Assembly: GCA_937124525.1 (NCBI GenBank)
Contig: CAKZLA010000320.1
Span: 1-21,158, forward strand
DNA: 21,158 nt
Reading direction: 5' to 3'
From: an uncultured Desulfobacterium sp.
GTDB lineage: Bacteria > Desulfobacterota > Desulfobacteria > Desulfobacterales > Desulfobacteraceae
Of the stretch, positions 6,052 to 13,128 are shown in pieces (the stretch's first letter is position 1; each line of letters starts with the position of its first letter). The position numbers were made by a program, and so were the translations under genes. The notes under the pieces are model-generated. The model was not told the origin of the DNA. It saw only the letters and a program-made list of their open reading frames with translations, and made no database searches.

Positions 6052-8262
6052 TTACTTCTGTTCACCGGCCAGGAGTTCGGCCAGATGAATCACTTTAAAC
6101 TTTCTGTTCTGGTTTAAGGCACCGCCCCGGAGTTGCAGGATGCAGCCTGGGCATTCGGTGACCAGAAGTTCTGCGCCGGTGCTTTCGGCATCATTTAGTT
6201 TCCGGGTGAGGATCTCCCTTGACACCGCAGGGAAGTTGGCGGAAAAGCTGCCGCCAAATCCGCAGCAGGTCTCCTCTTCTGCTGCCTCCACAAAGGTGTT
6301 ACCCGTGTGGCGGATGAGTTCTTTGGGAGCCTCCTTGATACCAAGACCCCGGCACAGATGACAGGGGGAGTGCCAGGTGGTTTTTTTTGGGTCTTTCGGT
6401 TGACTCACATCCTGGCTGGTTTGATCCCTTGCCCCTTTGGGAAAGCCTGCTATGTCGTGCATGAACTGGCTGAAGACCATCACCTTGTCTGCAAATCGGG
6501 TGGTCTCCTCCCCAAGAATGTCCCCTGCAAGGGATGGACAGGCGTGTTTAAGATGGGAGGCACAGGAGGCGCAAAGGGTAACAATGTAGTCGGCCTTCAC
6601 ATCCTTAAATGCCGTAATGTTTTGAACGGCAACATCCCGGGCCGCCTCTTTTTCTCCCATCATCATGGCTGGAAGTCCGCAGCAGGATTGGCCCATGGGG
6701 AACTCAAACACGATGTCTCGGCCAGATGAGTGCATTGCTTTGATCCCGGCTTCAAGTTGTTCTGGATAGACAAAATCCTGGACACAGCCTGAAAATATGG
6801 CAACCCGGATGGCCTTGCTTCCGGGTTTGGAAGGGGCGGTTTTAAGGCCTTTTTGCAGGGCCTTCCATTGATCCCTGAAGGGAACTTCTGTAATGGCTGG
6901 TAATCTTTTAAAATTGTGTTCCTTAAAAAAGATCATGGGCAGATGGCGAAGATACTGGGTGTTCCCGGTGACAGGCTTCTGGGCAAGAGTTGCGGCCCTT
7001 AAAAGTCCATGGAACATTTTTCGGCTTTTGAGAACCCTGGCAAGCATGAGGCTCTTTAACGGATGGCCTTCCTTGTCTTGGATCAGGGTGTGGACCTCCT
7101 TGATCAGCCGGGGAAGATCAATGCCCCCGGCGCACACGGTTTTACAGGCTCCACAATTGGTGCAGTTTTGTACCAGGTTTCTGGCATTTTCTGCGCCATG
7201 GAAAAAATAAGTGGTAATCAGTCCGATGGCACCAATGTAAACATGGCCCATGCGATGTCCTCCCACCATGCGGTACACCGGACAGACATTGGCGCAGGCT
7301 CCGCATCGGACACATTGGAGGATCTGGGCGAAATCAGGGTCAGCGGCGATTTTGCTGCGCCCGTTGTCAAGTAAAACAATGTGCATCTCCCGTTTTCCAG
7401 AGGGGGCCACGGTACATTCAGAAGGTCCGGTTATCCATGTGACGTAGGAGGTCAGGCGTTGGCCGGTTGCATTTCTGGGAAGCACCTTGGCAATGGTCAG
7501 GGCGTCTTTTAAAGAAGGAAGGAGCTTGTCCATGCCAGCCAGAACCACATGGATCTTTGGCAGGGTGGTGGCAAGGCGGGCATTACCCTCGTTGGTCACT
7601 ATACCGATGGTGCCCGTGCCGGCAATCACAAAATTAGCACCGGTTATGCCCATGTCCGCTTCAAGAAATTTTTCCCTGAGTTTTTTTCGGGCCACCTTTA
7701 CCAGTTTTTCAATCCCTGCATCCTGGGTTTCTCCCGTAACACTGGAAAACAGCTCCGCCACCTGGAACCGTGACAGGTGGATGGCTGGCATGACCATGTG
7801 GGACGGGCCTTCATGGCGAAGCTGGACAATCCACTCGCCAAGGTCCGTCTCTGTGACTTCAAGCCCCTCTCTTTCCAGGAAGGGGTTGAGATGGGCCTCT
7901 TCGGCCGTCATGGATTTGGATTTGATTATTTTTTTTGACCCCGTGTTTTCCGCAATTTTGGCAATGATTTTATTGGCATCCTGGGCCGTGGCTGCCACAT
8001 GGACATGGATACCGTTGCTGGTAGCCTTTTCCTGAAATAGTTTCAGGAGTTGCTTGTTTTGTGCTATGGCATTTTTTTTGATTTCTGCCACTTGGGCAAT
8101 CAAGCCCTCCACATCCATATCGGCAAAGGCGTTTTTGCGGCTTTCCCGATAGGCCAGGGCAAAACGATCCATGGCCATCCGGAGAAATTCATTTCCAAGG
8201 GCCGTGTCAATTCTCTCTTTATACGCCTTTATGGGCTCACCTTTTTTTGATGATTTTTCCAT
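6052..8262 (-). CDS. lutB: LutB-LutA fusion: LUD-domain, ferredoxin-like and cysteine-rich iron-sulfur protein (predicted L-lactate oxidation)
   Basis: Predicted main iron-sulfur subunit of the LutABC-type L-lactate dehydrogenase (736 aa, cytoplasmic side). The LUD domain (about residues 30-300, with GTGTIGIVTNEGNARL and TGPSECTVAPSGKREMH) is followed by two 4Fe-4S clusters (C317/320/323/327 and C367/370/373/377). Two CCG cysteine-rich domains of LutA/GlcF type follow (CC at 527-528 and 666-667). In Bacillus, LutA and LutB are separate; fused forms are known in Desulfovibrio-type bacteria. The start is ATG 8262, 6 nt behind AGGAG (8269-8273). ATG 8268 abuts that site, and further upstream extension would run through an inverted repeat. 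lutC lies just upstream, so the two probably act together. Confidence 0.88.
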   Translation of the reverse strand: MEKSSKKGEPIKAYKERIDTALGNEFLRMAMDRFALAYRESRKNAFADMDVEGLIAQVAEIKKNAIAQNKQLLKLFQEKATSNGIHVHVAATAQDANKIIAKIAENTGSKKIIKSKSMTAEEAHLNPFLEREGLEVTETDLGEWIVQLRHEGPSHMVMPAIHLSRFQVAELFSSVTGETQDAGIEKLVKVARKKLREKFLEADMGITGANFVIAGTGTIGIVTNEGNARLATTLPKIHVVLAGMDKLLPSLKDALTIAKVLPRNATGQRLTSYVTWITGPSECTVAPSGKREMHIVLLDNGRSKIAADPDFAQILQCVRCGACANVCPVYRMVGGHRMGHVYIGAIGLITTYFFHGAENARNLVQNCTNCGACKTVCAGGIDLPRLIKEVHTLIQDKEGHPLKSLMLARVLKSRKMFHGLLRAATLAQKPVTGNTQYLRHLPMIFFKEHNFKRLPAITEVPFRDQWKALQKGLKTAPSKPGSKAIRVAIFSGCVQDFVYPEQLEAGIKAMHSSGRDIVFEFPMGQSCCGLPAMMMGEKEAARDVAVQNITAFKDVKADYIVTLCASCASHLKHACPSLAGDILGEETTRFADKVMVFSQFMHDIAGFPKGARDQTSQDVSQPKDPKKTTWHSPCHLCRGLGIKEAPKELIRHTGNTFVEAAEEETCCGFGGSFSANFPAVSREILTRKLNDAESTGAELLVTECPGCILQLRGGALNQNRKFKVIHLAELLAGEQK

Positions 8263-8304
8263 GATCATCTCCTGTCCGGTTCCGGGGTGGGGTTTTGATT
8301 TTCT

Positions 8305-8410
8305 ATTACTTACGACATCAAAGAATGAACGAGATAAAGAATTTTGAGCCTTTAATAGCAAGGGTTTATGAGGATATTTCATTACATTCTTTGATGTCGT
8401 GCATAGTAAT
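8305..8410. repeat. Intergenic inverted-repeat element, 106 bp, between lutC and the LutB-LutA gene
   Basis: ACGACATCAAAGAATG (8312-8327) and CATTCTTTGATGTCGT (8385-8400) form a perfect 16-bp inverted repeat. After a small bulge the pairing continues outward as ATTACT (8305-8310) and AGTAAT (8405-8410). The loop is 57 nt and AT-rich, with no start-and-RBS combination. It fills most of the gap between two co-oriented genes, so any transcript of both must carry it. Confidence 0.65.
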
Positions 8411-8450
8411 ATATCATTTTATGCATTTTTAGTGTTTCTTTGGGCATGGA

Positions 8451-9089
8451 TCAATCCTCCAGGAGCATGATGTGAAGTTCCAGGGGGCCATGGACCCCAA
8501 TGGCCAAAACCCGTTCAATGTCGGCGGTGCGACTGGCACCTGTGATAAAAGCTGTGTAGGAGTGGGGGGATCGGGTCATCTCTTCCAGCTCCGGGGCCAT
8601 GTCAAGGGCTGTGGGATAAATGCAGGATTTTTTCAACAATGCCACATGGATATCCACCACCATTGTGGCAAGTCTCATCTCTTCACCATTGGAGTTAATG
8701 ACCAGGGTGCCGGTGTCGGCTATGGCGTAGTCTGCATGGGTGATACCCATGTCCATGCCTCCGGCATGGGTGCGAAGGGAGGTGTTCACAAGATCAATGC
8801 CTTTATTATGACAAAGCTCTTCCATGAATTTTATCCATTTTTCACTGAGTCCTGGAACGGCAATGGTTTTCTTTCCAGACAGGGCCTGTCCATTTTCGGC
8901 ACTTGAATTTTTGACAGGGGCTGTGGGGGGAATGTTTTCTTTGGATAAAAAAGGGAGGCAGGGGGCTTTATCCAGGCAGGTTTCTACGGCTTTTTCCAAT
9001 GCCGCAGCCAGGGAAGGCATTTCATGTACAATGGCAGATACAAGGCCTGCATTTTCTCTAAACTGTTGAAGGGTATTGAATTTATCCAA
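8451..9089 (-). CDS. lutC: LutC-like LUD-domain protein (predicted L-lactate oxidation)
   Basis: A single LUD domain of 212 aa, the usual LutC size. It has THADYAIADTGTLVI, a conserved MRLATMVVDIHVAL segment, and the C-terminal signature TGASRTADIERVLAIGVHGP. There are no cysteine clusters, so it is the non-iron-sulfur partner of the LutB-LutA fusion encoded immediately downstream. The start is TTG at 9089 with AAGGAG (9094-9099) 4 nt upstream; no in-frame ATG is better placed. The N-terminal 75 residues are variable and Ala/Pro-rich. It follows the TRAP permease gene dctM after 265 nt, suggesting that uptake and oxidation genes are read as one unit. Confidence 0.88.
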   Translation of the reverse strand: MDKFNTLQQFRENAGLVSAIVHEMPSLAAALEKAVETCLDKAPCLPFLSKENIPPTAPVKNSSAENGQALSGKKTIAVPGLSEKWIKFMEELCHNKGIDLVNTSLRTHAGGMDMGITHADYAIADTGTLVINSNGEEMRLATMVVDIHVALLKKSCIYPTALDMAPELEEMTRSPHSYTAFITGASRTADIERVLAIGVHGPLELHIMLLED

Positions 9090-9262
9090 TGGGCTCCTTG
9101 CTTGATTCTTTTTTTCAGATGAAATGATGCACCTGAGATTTGAAGGTCTGGTTGCAAAGGGCTCTTTTATGATTTGTTGCTGGCGGGATTCGTGGTGTTT
9201 TTTACCTGGAGTTATTCACAACAACGATTGGAAATGGGATTATAGCGCCCCAGAAGGCTGCC

Positions 9263-9330
9263 CTGACCGGAAATGTCGGGGGGATTTTTGGTTCTCAATG
9301 TTCCGGTCAGAGCAGTCGCCGAGGGCTCTG
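9263..9330. other. Structured non-coding segment between dctM and lutC
   Basis: CTGACCGGAA (9263-9272) pairs perfectly with TTCCGGTCAG (9301-9310). Overlapping it, CAGAGC (9308-9313) can pair with GCTCTG (9325-9330). The two hairpins share bases and may be mutually exclusive. Read on the minus strand they lie right after dctM, where they could act as an attenuating terminator or a processing site before lutC. No T run is clear and no known riboswitch was recognised. Confidence 0.4.
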
Positions 9331-9354
9331 CTGTCGGTACTCCGGTGCTATGTT

Positions 9355-10695
9355 TTATCCAAAGAAAACACTGGGCAACCAGGTGACAATGGAAGGAAAC
9401 ATGCACAAAATGGCAAGACTCACGATCTGCAACAGCACAAAGGGAAGAATGCCCTTATAAATATGCATCATAGTATATCCTTCCGGCGCCACACCTTTGA
9501 AGTAAAAAAGTGCATATCCAAAGGGCGGGGTCAAAAAGGAGGTTTGCAGATTAACACACATGAGTAGAGAAAACCAGAGGGGATCAAACCCGATTTCCAT
9601 GGCAATGGGCATGAAAATGGGCACGGTGACCAAAAGGATGGCCGCCCAGTCAATGAACATGCCCATGAGAAAGACAATTCCCATCATGATGCCCAGTATG
9701 GCCCATTTGCTCATGCCCGAGCCGATGAGAAGATCCGCCACCACATCACCTCCGCCCATACTTAAAAATACGGTGCTGAAAAATTTGCCGCCAATAAAGA
9801 GCAGCATGACCATGGAGGTGGTTTTCAAGGTGGCATAGCTGGCCTTTTTAAGTACCTCCCAGTTTAACTTCCCACTGAACAAGGCAAGGACCATTGCACC
9901 GCCGGCACCCAGACCTGCCGCTTCCGTGGGGGTGGCAACACCGGCAAGTATTGTTCCCATCACCGCAAGGATCAGGGCCAGGGGCGGAATGAGAGATTTA
10001 AGAGTCATGGACCATTTCTGGGCAGCGGTGTATTGTGAAGCTTCTTCTTTTGAAATTGGGGGACCCAGGGCCGGGTTCAGGTTACATCGTATGAAAATAT
10101 AGAGAAAATAAAGGGAAGCCAGCATGAGTCCGGGAAAGATGGCCCCTGCAAAGAGATTGCCCACAGAGGTTTCTTTCATGCCGGTGAGACCACCGTATAC
10201 CACCATCATGATACTGGGGGGAATGAGAATACCCAGGGTTCCGGACGCACATATGATTCCGCTGGCAAGCTCTTTTTGATACCCTTTGTTAATAAGGGCC
10301 GGGGTGGCTAAAAGCCCCATGGCCACCACTGATGCACCAATAATACCTGTGGTGGCGGCAAAAACAGTGCACACCACAACCACGGCCAGGCCAAGGCCGC
10401 CCTTGAGCCCTCCCAAGACCACGTACAGGGATTCAAAAAGGGCATCTGATACCTTGGATTGATCCAATAGCTGGGCCATGAGGATGAAAAGGGGGATGGC
10501 CACAAGGGTATAATTATTCATCAACCCCCAGGCATTGTTGGCAAACATGTCAAATAACATGGGAATGGACCCACCGTTGTCAATAAGACCGAACAAAGTG
10601 GCAATGGCAGCCAGGGTGTAGGCCAGGGGGTGGCCAAGGGTGATGGCAAGCATAAGGGTTAGAAACATTGCCAGTGTCATGAATTCAAGACTCAT
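9355..10695 (-). CDS. dctM: TRAP transporter large membrane subunit DctM
   Basis: Ion-coupled permease component of a tripartite ATP-independent periplasmic transporter (446 aa, inner membrane). It has about a dozen hydrophobic segments. Family-typical stretches include NYTLVAIPLFILMAQ, FAATTGIIGASVVAMG, GTLGILIPPSIMMVVYG, ATPTEAAGLGAGG and NLQTSFLTPPFGYALFY. The ATG at 10695 follows an AGAGG ribosome site and lies 11 nt after the dctQ stop, so the two are co-translated as usual. The neighbouring DctP resembles receptors for 2-oxoacids and lactate, and LUD-type lactate oxidation genes follow. A monocarboxylate 2-hydroxyacid is the likely cargo; this is inferred from context. Confidence 0.95.
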   Translation of the reverse strand: MSLEFMTLAMFLTLMLAITLGHPLAYTLAAIATLFGLIDNGGSIPMLFDMFANNAWGLMNNYTLVAIPLFILMAQLLDQSKVSDALFESLYVVLGGLKGGLGLAVVVVCTVFAATTGIIGASVVAMGLLATPALINKGYQKELASGIICASGTLGILIPPSIMMVVYGGLTGMKETSVGNLFAGAIFPGLMLASLYFLYIFIRCNLNPALGPPISKEEASQYTAAQKWSMTLKSLIPPLALILAVMGTILAGVATPTEAAGLGAGGAMVLALFSGKLNWEVLKKASYATLKTTSMVMLLFIGGKFFSTVFLSMGGGDVVADLLIGSGMSKWAILGIMMGIVFLMGMFIDWAAILLVTVPIFMPIAMEIGFDPLWFSLLMCVNLQTSFLTPPFGYALFYFKGVAPEGYTMMHIYKGILPFVLLQIVSLAILCMFPSIVTWLPSVFFG

Positions 10696-10706
10696 AGTTT
10701 ACCTCT

Positions 10707-11207
10707 TTAATTATTGCTCTTCAGGCGGTTAATGTCAGAAAGAAGGTTTGCAACGCCCTGGAGTAAGAGAAACAGGAAGCACACCGCCATGAGAATTTTC
10801 AATGGCCAGATGGGTGGTGCCCAGCTTGTGGGGTTGAGTTCTTGTCCCATGGTTGAGTTGTATGCAAAAATAAATGACCAGATGGTCAGGCAGACCATGA
10901 CAGGCATGAAAAATAGCACATTGGAGATAATGGCTATGATTGTCTGGATTTTTTTTGGCATATACGAGGTGAAAATATCCACCTTTACATGGCCGTCATT
11001 TACATCGGTGTAGGCATTCCCAAACATGAAATGGAGCCCATATAGAAAAGTGGTTGCCTCAAAACCCCAGGTGGTGGGGGAATTAAACGCATATCTCATG
11101 AAAACTTCATAAACCACCACAAACAAAAGAGGATAGATCAAAAATGATGCAAGTTCTCCCTCTCTTTGGCTGAAGTTATTCAATTTGTTTGATATCGATT
11201 CCAGCAT
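10707..11207 (-). CDS. dctQ: TRAP transporter small membrane subunit DctQ
   Basis: Small four-helix membrane subunit (166 aa) that links the receptor to DctM. Hydrophobic segments are at about residues 18-37, 50-66, 86-112 and 134-155. Between helices 2 and 3 is the conserved GNAYTDVNDGHVKVDIF stretch seen in many DctQ proteins (GHVRVD-type motif), and the N-terminal REGELASFLIYPLLFVVVYEVFMR is typical. The ATG at 11207 has GAGG about 9-10 nt upstream. A 349-nt gap containing an inverted-repeat element separates it from dctP, which is unusual for TRAP operons where P, Q and M are normally tightly spaced. Confidence 0.92.
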   Translation of the reverse strand: MLESISNKLNNFSQREGELASFLIYPLLFVVVYEVFMRYAFNSPTTWGFEATTFLYGLHFMFGNAYTDVNDGHVKVDIFTSYMPKKIQTIIAIISNVLFFMPVMVCLTIWSFIFAYNSTMGQELNPTSWAPPIWPLKILMAVCFLFLLLQGVANLLSDINRLKSNN

Positions 11208-11274
11208 TGTTAAAAATCCTCTGTCACAATTTAGTAAATGGGGCCTGGTCTCAGTTTTGGTTCACCGGGTGACT

Positions 11275-11379
11275 TTAAGTGCGTGGACAAAAATTTTTTC
11301 CTGCTAAAATTTTGAATAGTACCTATTATCAAAATTATATATTTGATACATTAAGAAAAAATTATGCCCTGCCACTTAA
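11275..11379. repeat. Intergenic inverted-repeat element, 105 bp, between dctP and dctQ
   Basis: The outer arms (11275-11300 and 11355-11379, starting TTAAGTG and ending in a T6C run) match at about 20 of 26 positions with one indel. Inside is a second hairpin, AATTTTGA (11308-11315) with TCAAAATT (11329-11336). The rest of 11208-11556 holds no gene on either strand that I can support. The element may be a MITE-like insertion, or an RNA structure that sets the DctP to DctQ/M expression ratio. Confidence 0.5.
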
Positions 11380-11556
11380 GTTTTCACAGATAAAAGAGGA
11401 CAAGCAGGCTGTTGTACACCTTGACAGCAATCGTTTTAAGAGATTCAGGCTCTGACAATGATGTTCTGGTTGTCCGGTATGTTTGGGACTTGTTTTTTAT
11501 TGCCATCCTTTGGCCAGGCAACCAGATCATCATATGGTTTTTATATTTTTTTACTG

Positions 11557-12708
11557 TTATTCAGTGGTTTTACCCTGGATAAAGTCTTCGTAGGGCCATG
11601 GGGTTGCACCGCTCCTTGCTTCTCTCCACACAGCGTACTCACTGATAAAGGCCTCCTGGGAATCCAGGGCTTCTTTAACATCGGGGAATTTTGCTTTTAC
11701 GGAATCCAGGTAGGTTTTTGTCATTTTTCGGAATTCAATGATGGTCTCTTTGTCCATTTTGACGATTTCAACATTTTCTTTGAACATTTTCATTGCCTTG
11801 GCATTCAGGCTGTTGATCCAGTTGTAGCTCCACAGCTGGGTCTCTTTGGCACAGATATCAATGATCCATTTAAGATCTTCTGGAAGGGCATCGTAGGCTT
11901 TCTGGTTCATGATGATGTCACACTGAAAACCAGGTTGGTGAACACCGGGCTGGATGGCATACTTGGTAATCTCGTCAAAACCCATGGGATAATTTATGGC
12001 AGGTGTTGAATATTCTGCAGCATCAATGACACCCCTTTCAAGGGCCAGATAAACCTCGCCACCGGGAAGCGGGCTCACAGAGGCACCCAGTTCATTCATG
12101 ATGTCCATATACCAGCCCGGAGTCCGGATGCGCATGCCTTTAAAATCTTCCATCTTAGTGGCTTTCTTATTGGAAAAAAGCCCCATTTCCTGGCCGGTCT
12201 GGCCTGCGGGAAGGGCAAAAATCCCATGCTTGGCATAGAGTTTTTGCAGCATTTCAAGGCCACCTTTTTCATAAAGCCAGATATTGTATCCTTCTGCATC
12301 AAGACCAAAGGGTACAGAGGCAAAGGCCACAAAGGCTTCGTTTTTACCTTTCCAATAAAGTGGAGAACCGTGGGCAATCTGGACAGATCCCATGGAAACA
12401 GAGTCAAAGGTTTGATTGGCAGGAACCAGTTCGCCGGCGGAAAAGGGTTTTATATCCAGGCGACCGGCAGAGGCAAGACGGACACTGTCCGCAAAATGGA
12501 CAGCAATGTCGTAAAATAATAGTCCCTTGGACCATGGCATGACCATTTTCCATCTGACCTTATCTTGGGATGGTTTAAATGAAACACGCTTGGCATCTTT
12601 GTGACGGGGATCTGAGCCGAATTTTTCTCGTTTACCGGCAAAGGATGATCCCGTTGCCAGGGTCACTGTAATTAAACATGCGATGATCAGGGTTAAAACT
12701 TTTTTCAT
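11557..12708 (-). CDS. dctP: TRAP transporter periplasmic receptor DctP, TakP / lactate-binding type
   Basis: Solute-binding protein of 383 aa that captures the substrate in the periplasm. The N-terminus MKKVLTLIIACLITVTLATG...FA is a signal peptide, probably cleaved near residue 24. The mature part has the two-lobe TRAP pattern with GMRIRTPG and GGEVYLALERGVIDAAEY. The latter follows the pattern of TakP (2-oxoacid receptor) and the Thermus lactate receptor rather than C4-dicarboxylate DctP. Later segments PGVHQPGFQCDIIMNQKAYDAL and LWSYNW also fit that group. The start is ATG 12708 behind GGAGGAG. The promoter and operator about 190-230 nt upstream point to control by the FCD-type regulator downstream. 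Confidence 0.93.
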   Translation of the reverse strand: MKKVLTLIIACLITVTLATGSSFAGKREKFGSDPRHKDAKRVSFKPSQDKVRWKMVMPWSKGLLFYDIAVHFADSVRLASAGRLDIKPFSAGELVPANQTFDSVSMGSVQIAHGSPLYWKGKNEAFVAFASVPFGLDAEGYNIWLYEKGGLEMLQKLYAKHGIFALPAGQTGQEMGLFSNKKATKMEDFKGMRIRTPGWYMDIMNELGASVSPLPGGEVYLALERGVIDAAEYSTPAINYPMGFDEITKYAIQPGVHQPGFQCDIIMNQKAYDALPEDLKWIIDICAKETQLWSYNWINSLNAKAMKMFKENVEIVKMDKETIIEFRKMTKTYLDSVKAKFPDVKEALDSQEAFISEYAVWREARSGATPWPYEDFIQGKTTE

Positions 12709-12895
12709 TTTTTTCTCCTCCAGAATAAAGGAATTTAAATAAAGAAAATAAATGCACTCTGCAATTACTGCGTCGCCAATGTGGGGAATTGGCTAACGGG
12801 TACCACCTGGGATACTTTGCCTCCCTTCCCGGAATATCTTTGGTTCTCCGGTAAACCAATTTGAGATTTGTCTTCACGATTTTGTTTTCTGGCTC

Positions 12896-12909
12896 ATGGT
12901 ATGACCAAT
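12896..12909. promoter_or_regulatory. FCD/GntR-type operator over the TRAP promoter
   Basis: ATGGTATGACCAAT carries TGGT-ATG-ACCA, the TGGT-N3-ACCA pattern of PdhR/LldR/GlcC-type regulators. It abuts the -10 box of the minus-strand promoter at 12909-12937, so binding would block transcription of dctP. Two related sites lie ahead of glcD. Confidence 0.65.
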
Positions 12910-12937
12910 AATAAATGCACAGAGTCCTGCTTGTCAA
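12909..12937 (-). promoter_or_regulatory. Promoter of the dctP-dctQ-dctM operon
   Basis: On the minus strand, TTGACA (12937-12932), a 17-nt spacer and TTATTA (12914-12909). It leaves a leader of about 190 nt before dctP. That leader holds two small stem pairs, GCCAAT/ATTGGC near 12773-12791 and TTGGTT/AACCAA near 12840-12860. Confidence 0.6.
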
Positions 12938-13040
12938 GAAAAAAAATAAAATATTTGAATTTTGTTATAAACTCTGCTATTGTTTTTGAAAATCGTTAAA
13001 AATCAGGTGTTTTTGAGAGTGGCAATATTTAAAATAAAAA

Positions 13041-13054
13041 TAGGTATGACCAAT
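13041..13054. promoter_or_regulatory. FCD/GntR-type operator ahead of glcD, proximal to its promoter
   Basis: TAGGTATGACCAAT has the GGT-ATG-ACC core and shares GGTATGACCAAT with the site at 12896-12909; the left arm is imperfect. A weak plus-strand promoter, TTGAGA (13013-13018) with a 16-nt spacer and TAAAAA (13035-13040), ends exactly where the site begins. Confidence 0.5.
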
Positions 13055-13097
13055 ATTGGCGATAAGGGTGGACCCGGGAAGTGTGGGTGTTTAAAAA

Positions 13098-13112
13098 ATT
13101 GGTATTACCAAT
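13098..13112. promoter_or_regulatory. FCD/GntR-type operator in the glcD leader
   Basis: ATTGGTATTACCAAT is a perfect 15-bp palindrome around one central T and fits TGGT-N3-ACCA exactly. It ends 16 nt before the GTG start of glcD and lies just upstream of the ribosome site. Confidence 0.65.
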
Positions 13113-13128
13113 ACCAAGGGAGGACGAT

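Noticed and set aside
8263..8382. 40-residue N-terminal extension of the LutB-LutA fusion
   Set aside because: It would be encoded by the loop and right arm of the inverted repeat. AGGAG is correctly spaced only for the ATG at 8262.
9124..9567. Plus-strand ORF of 147 codons between lutC and dctM
   Set aside because: It overlaps the end of dctM and the hairpin region, has no ribosome site and no recognisable domain.
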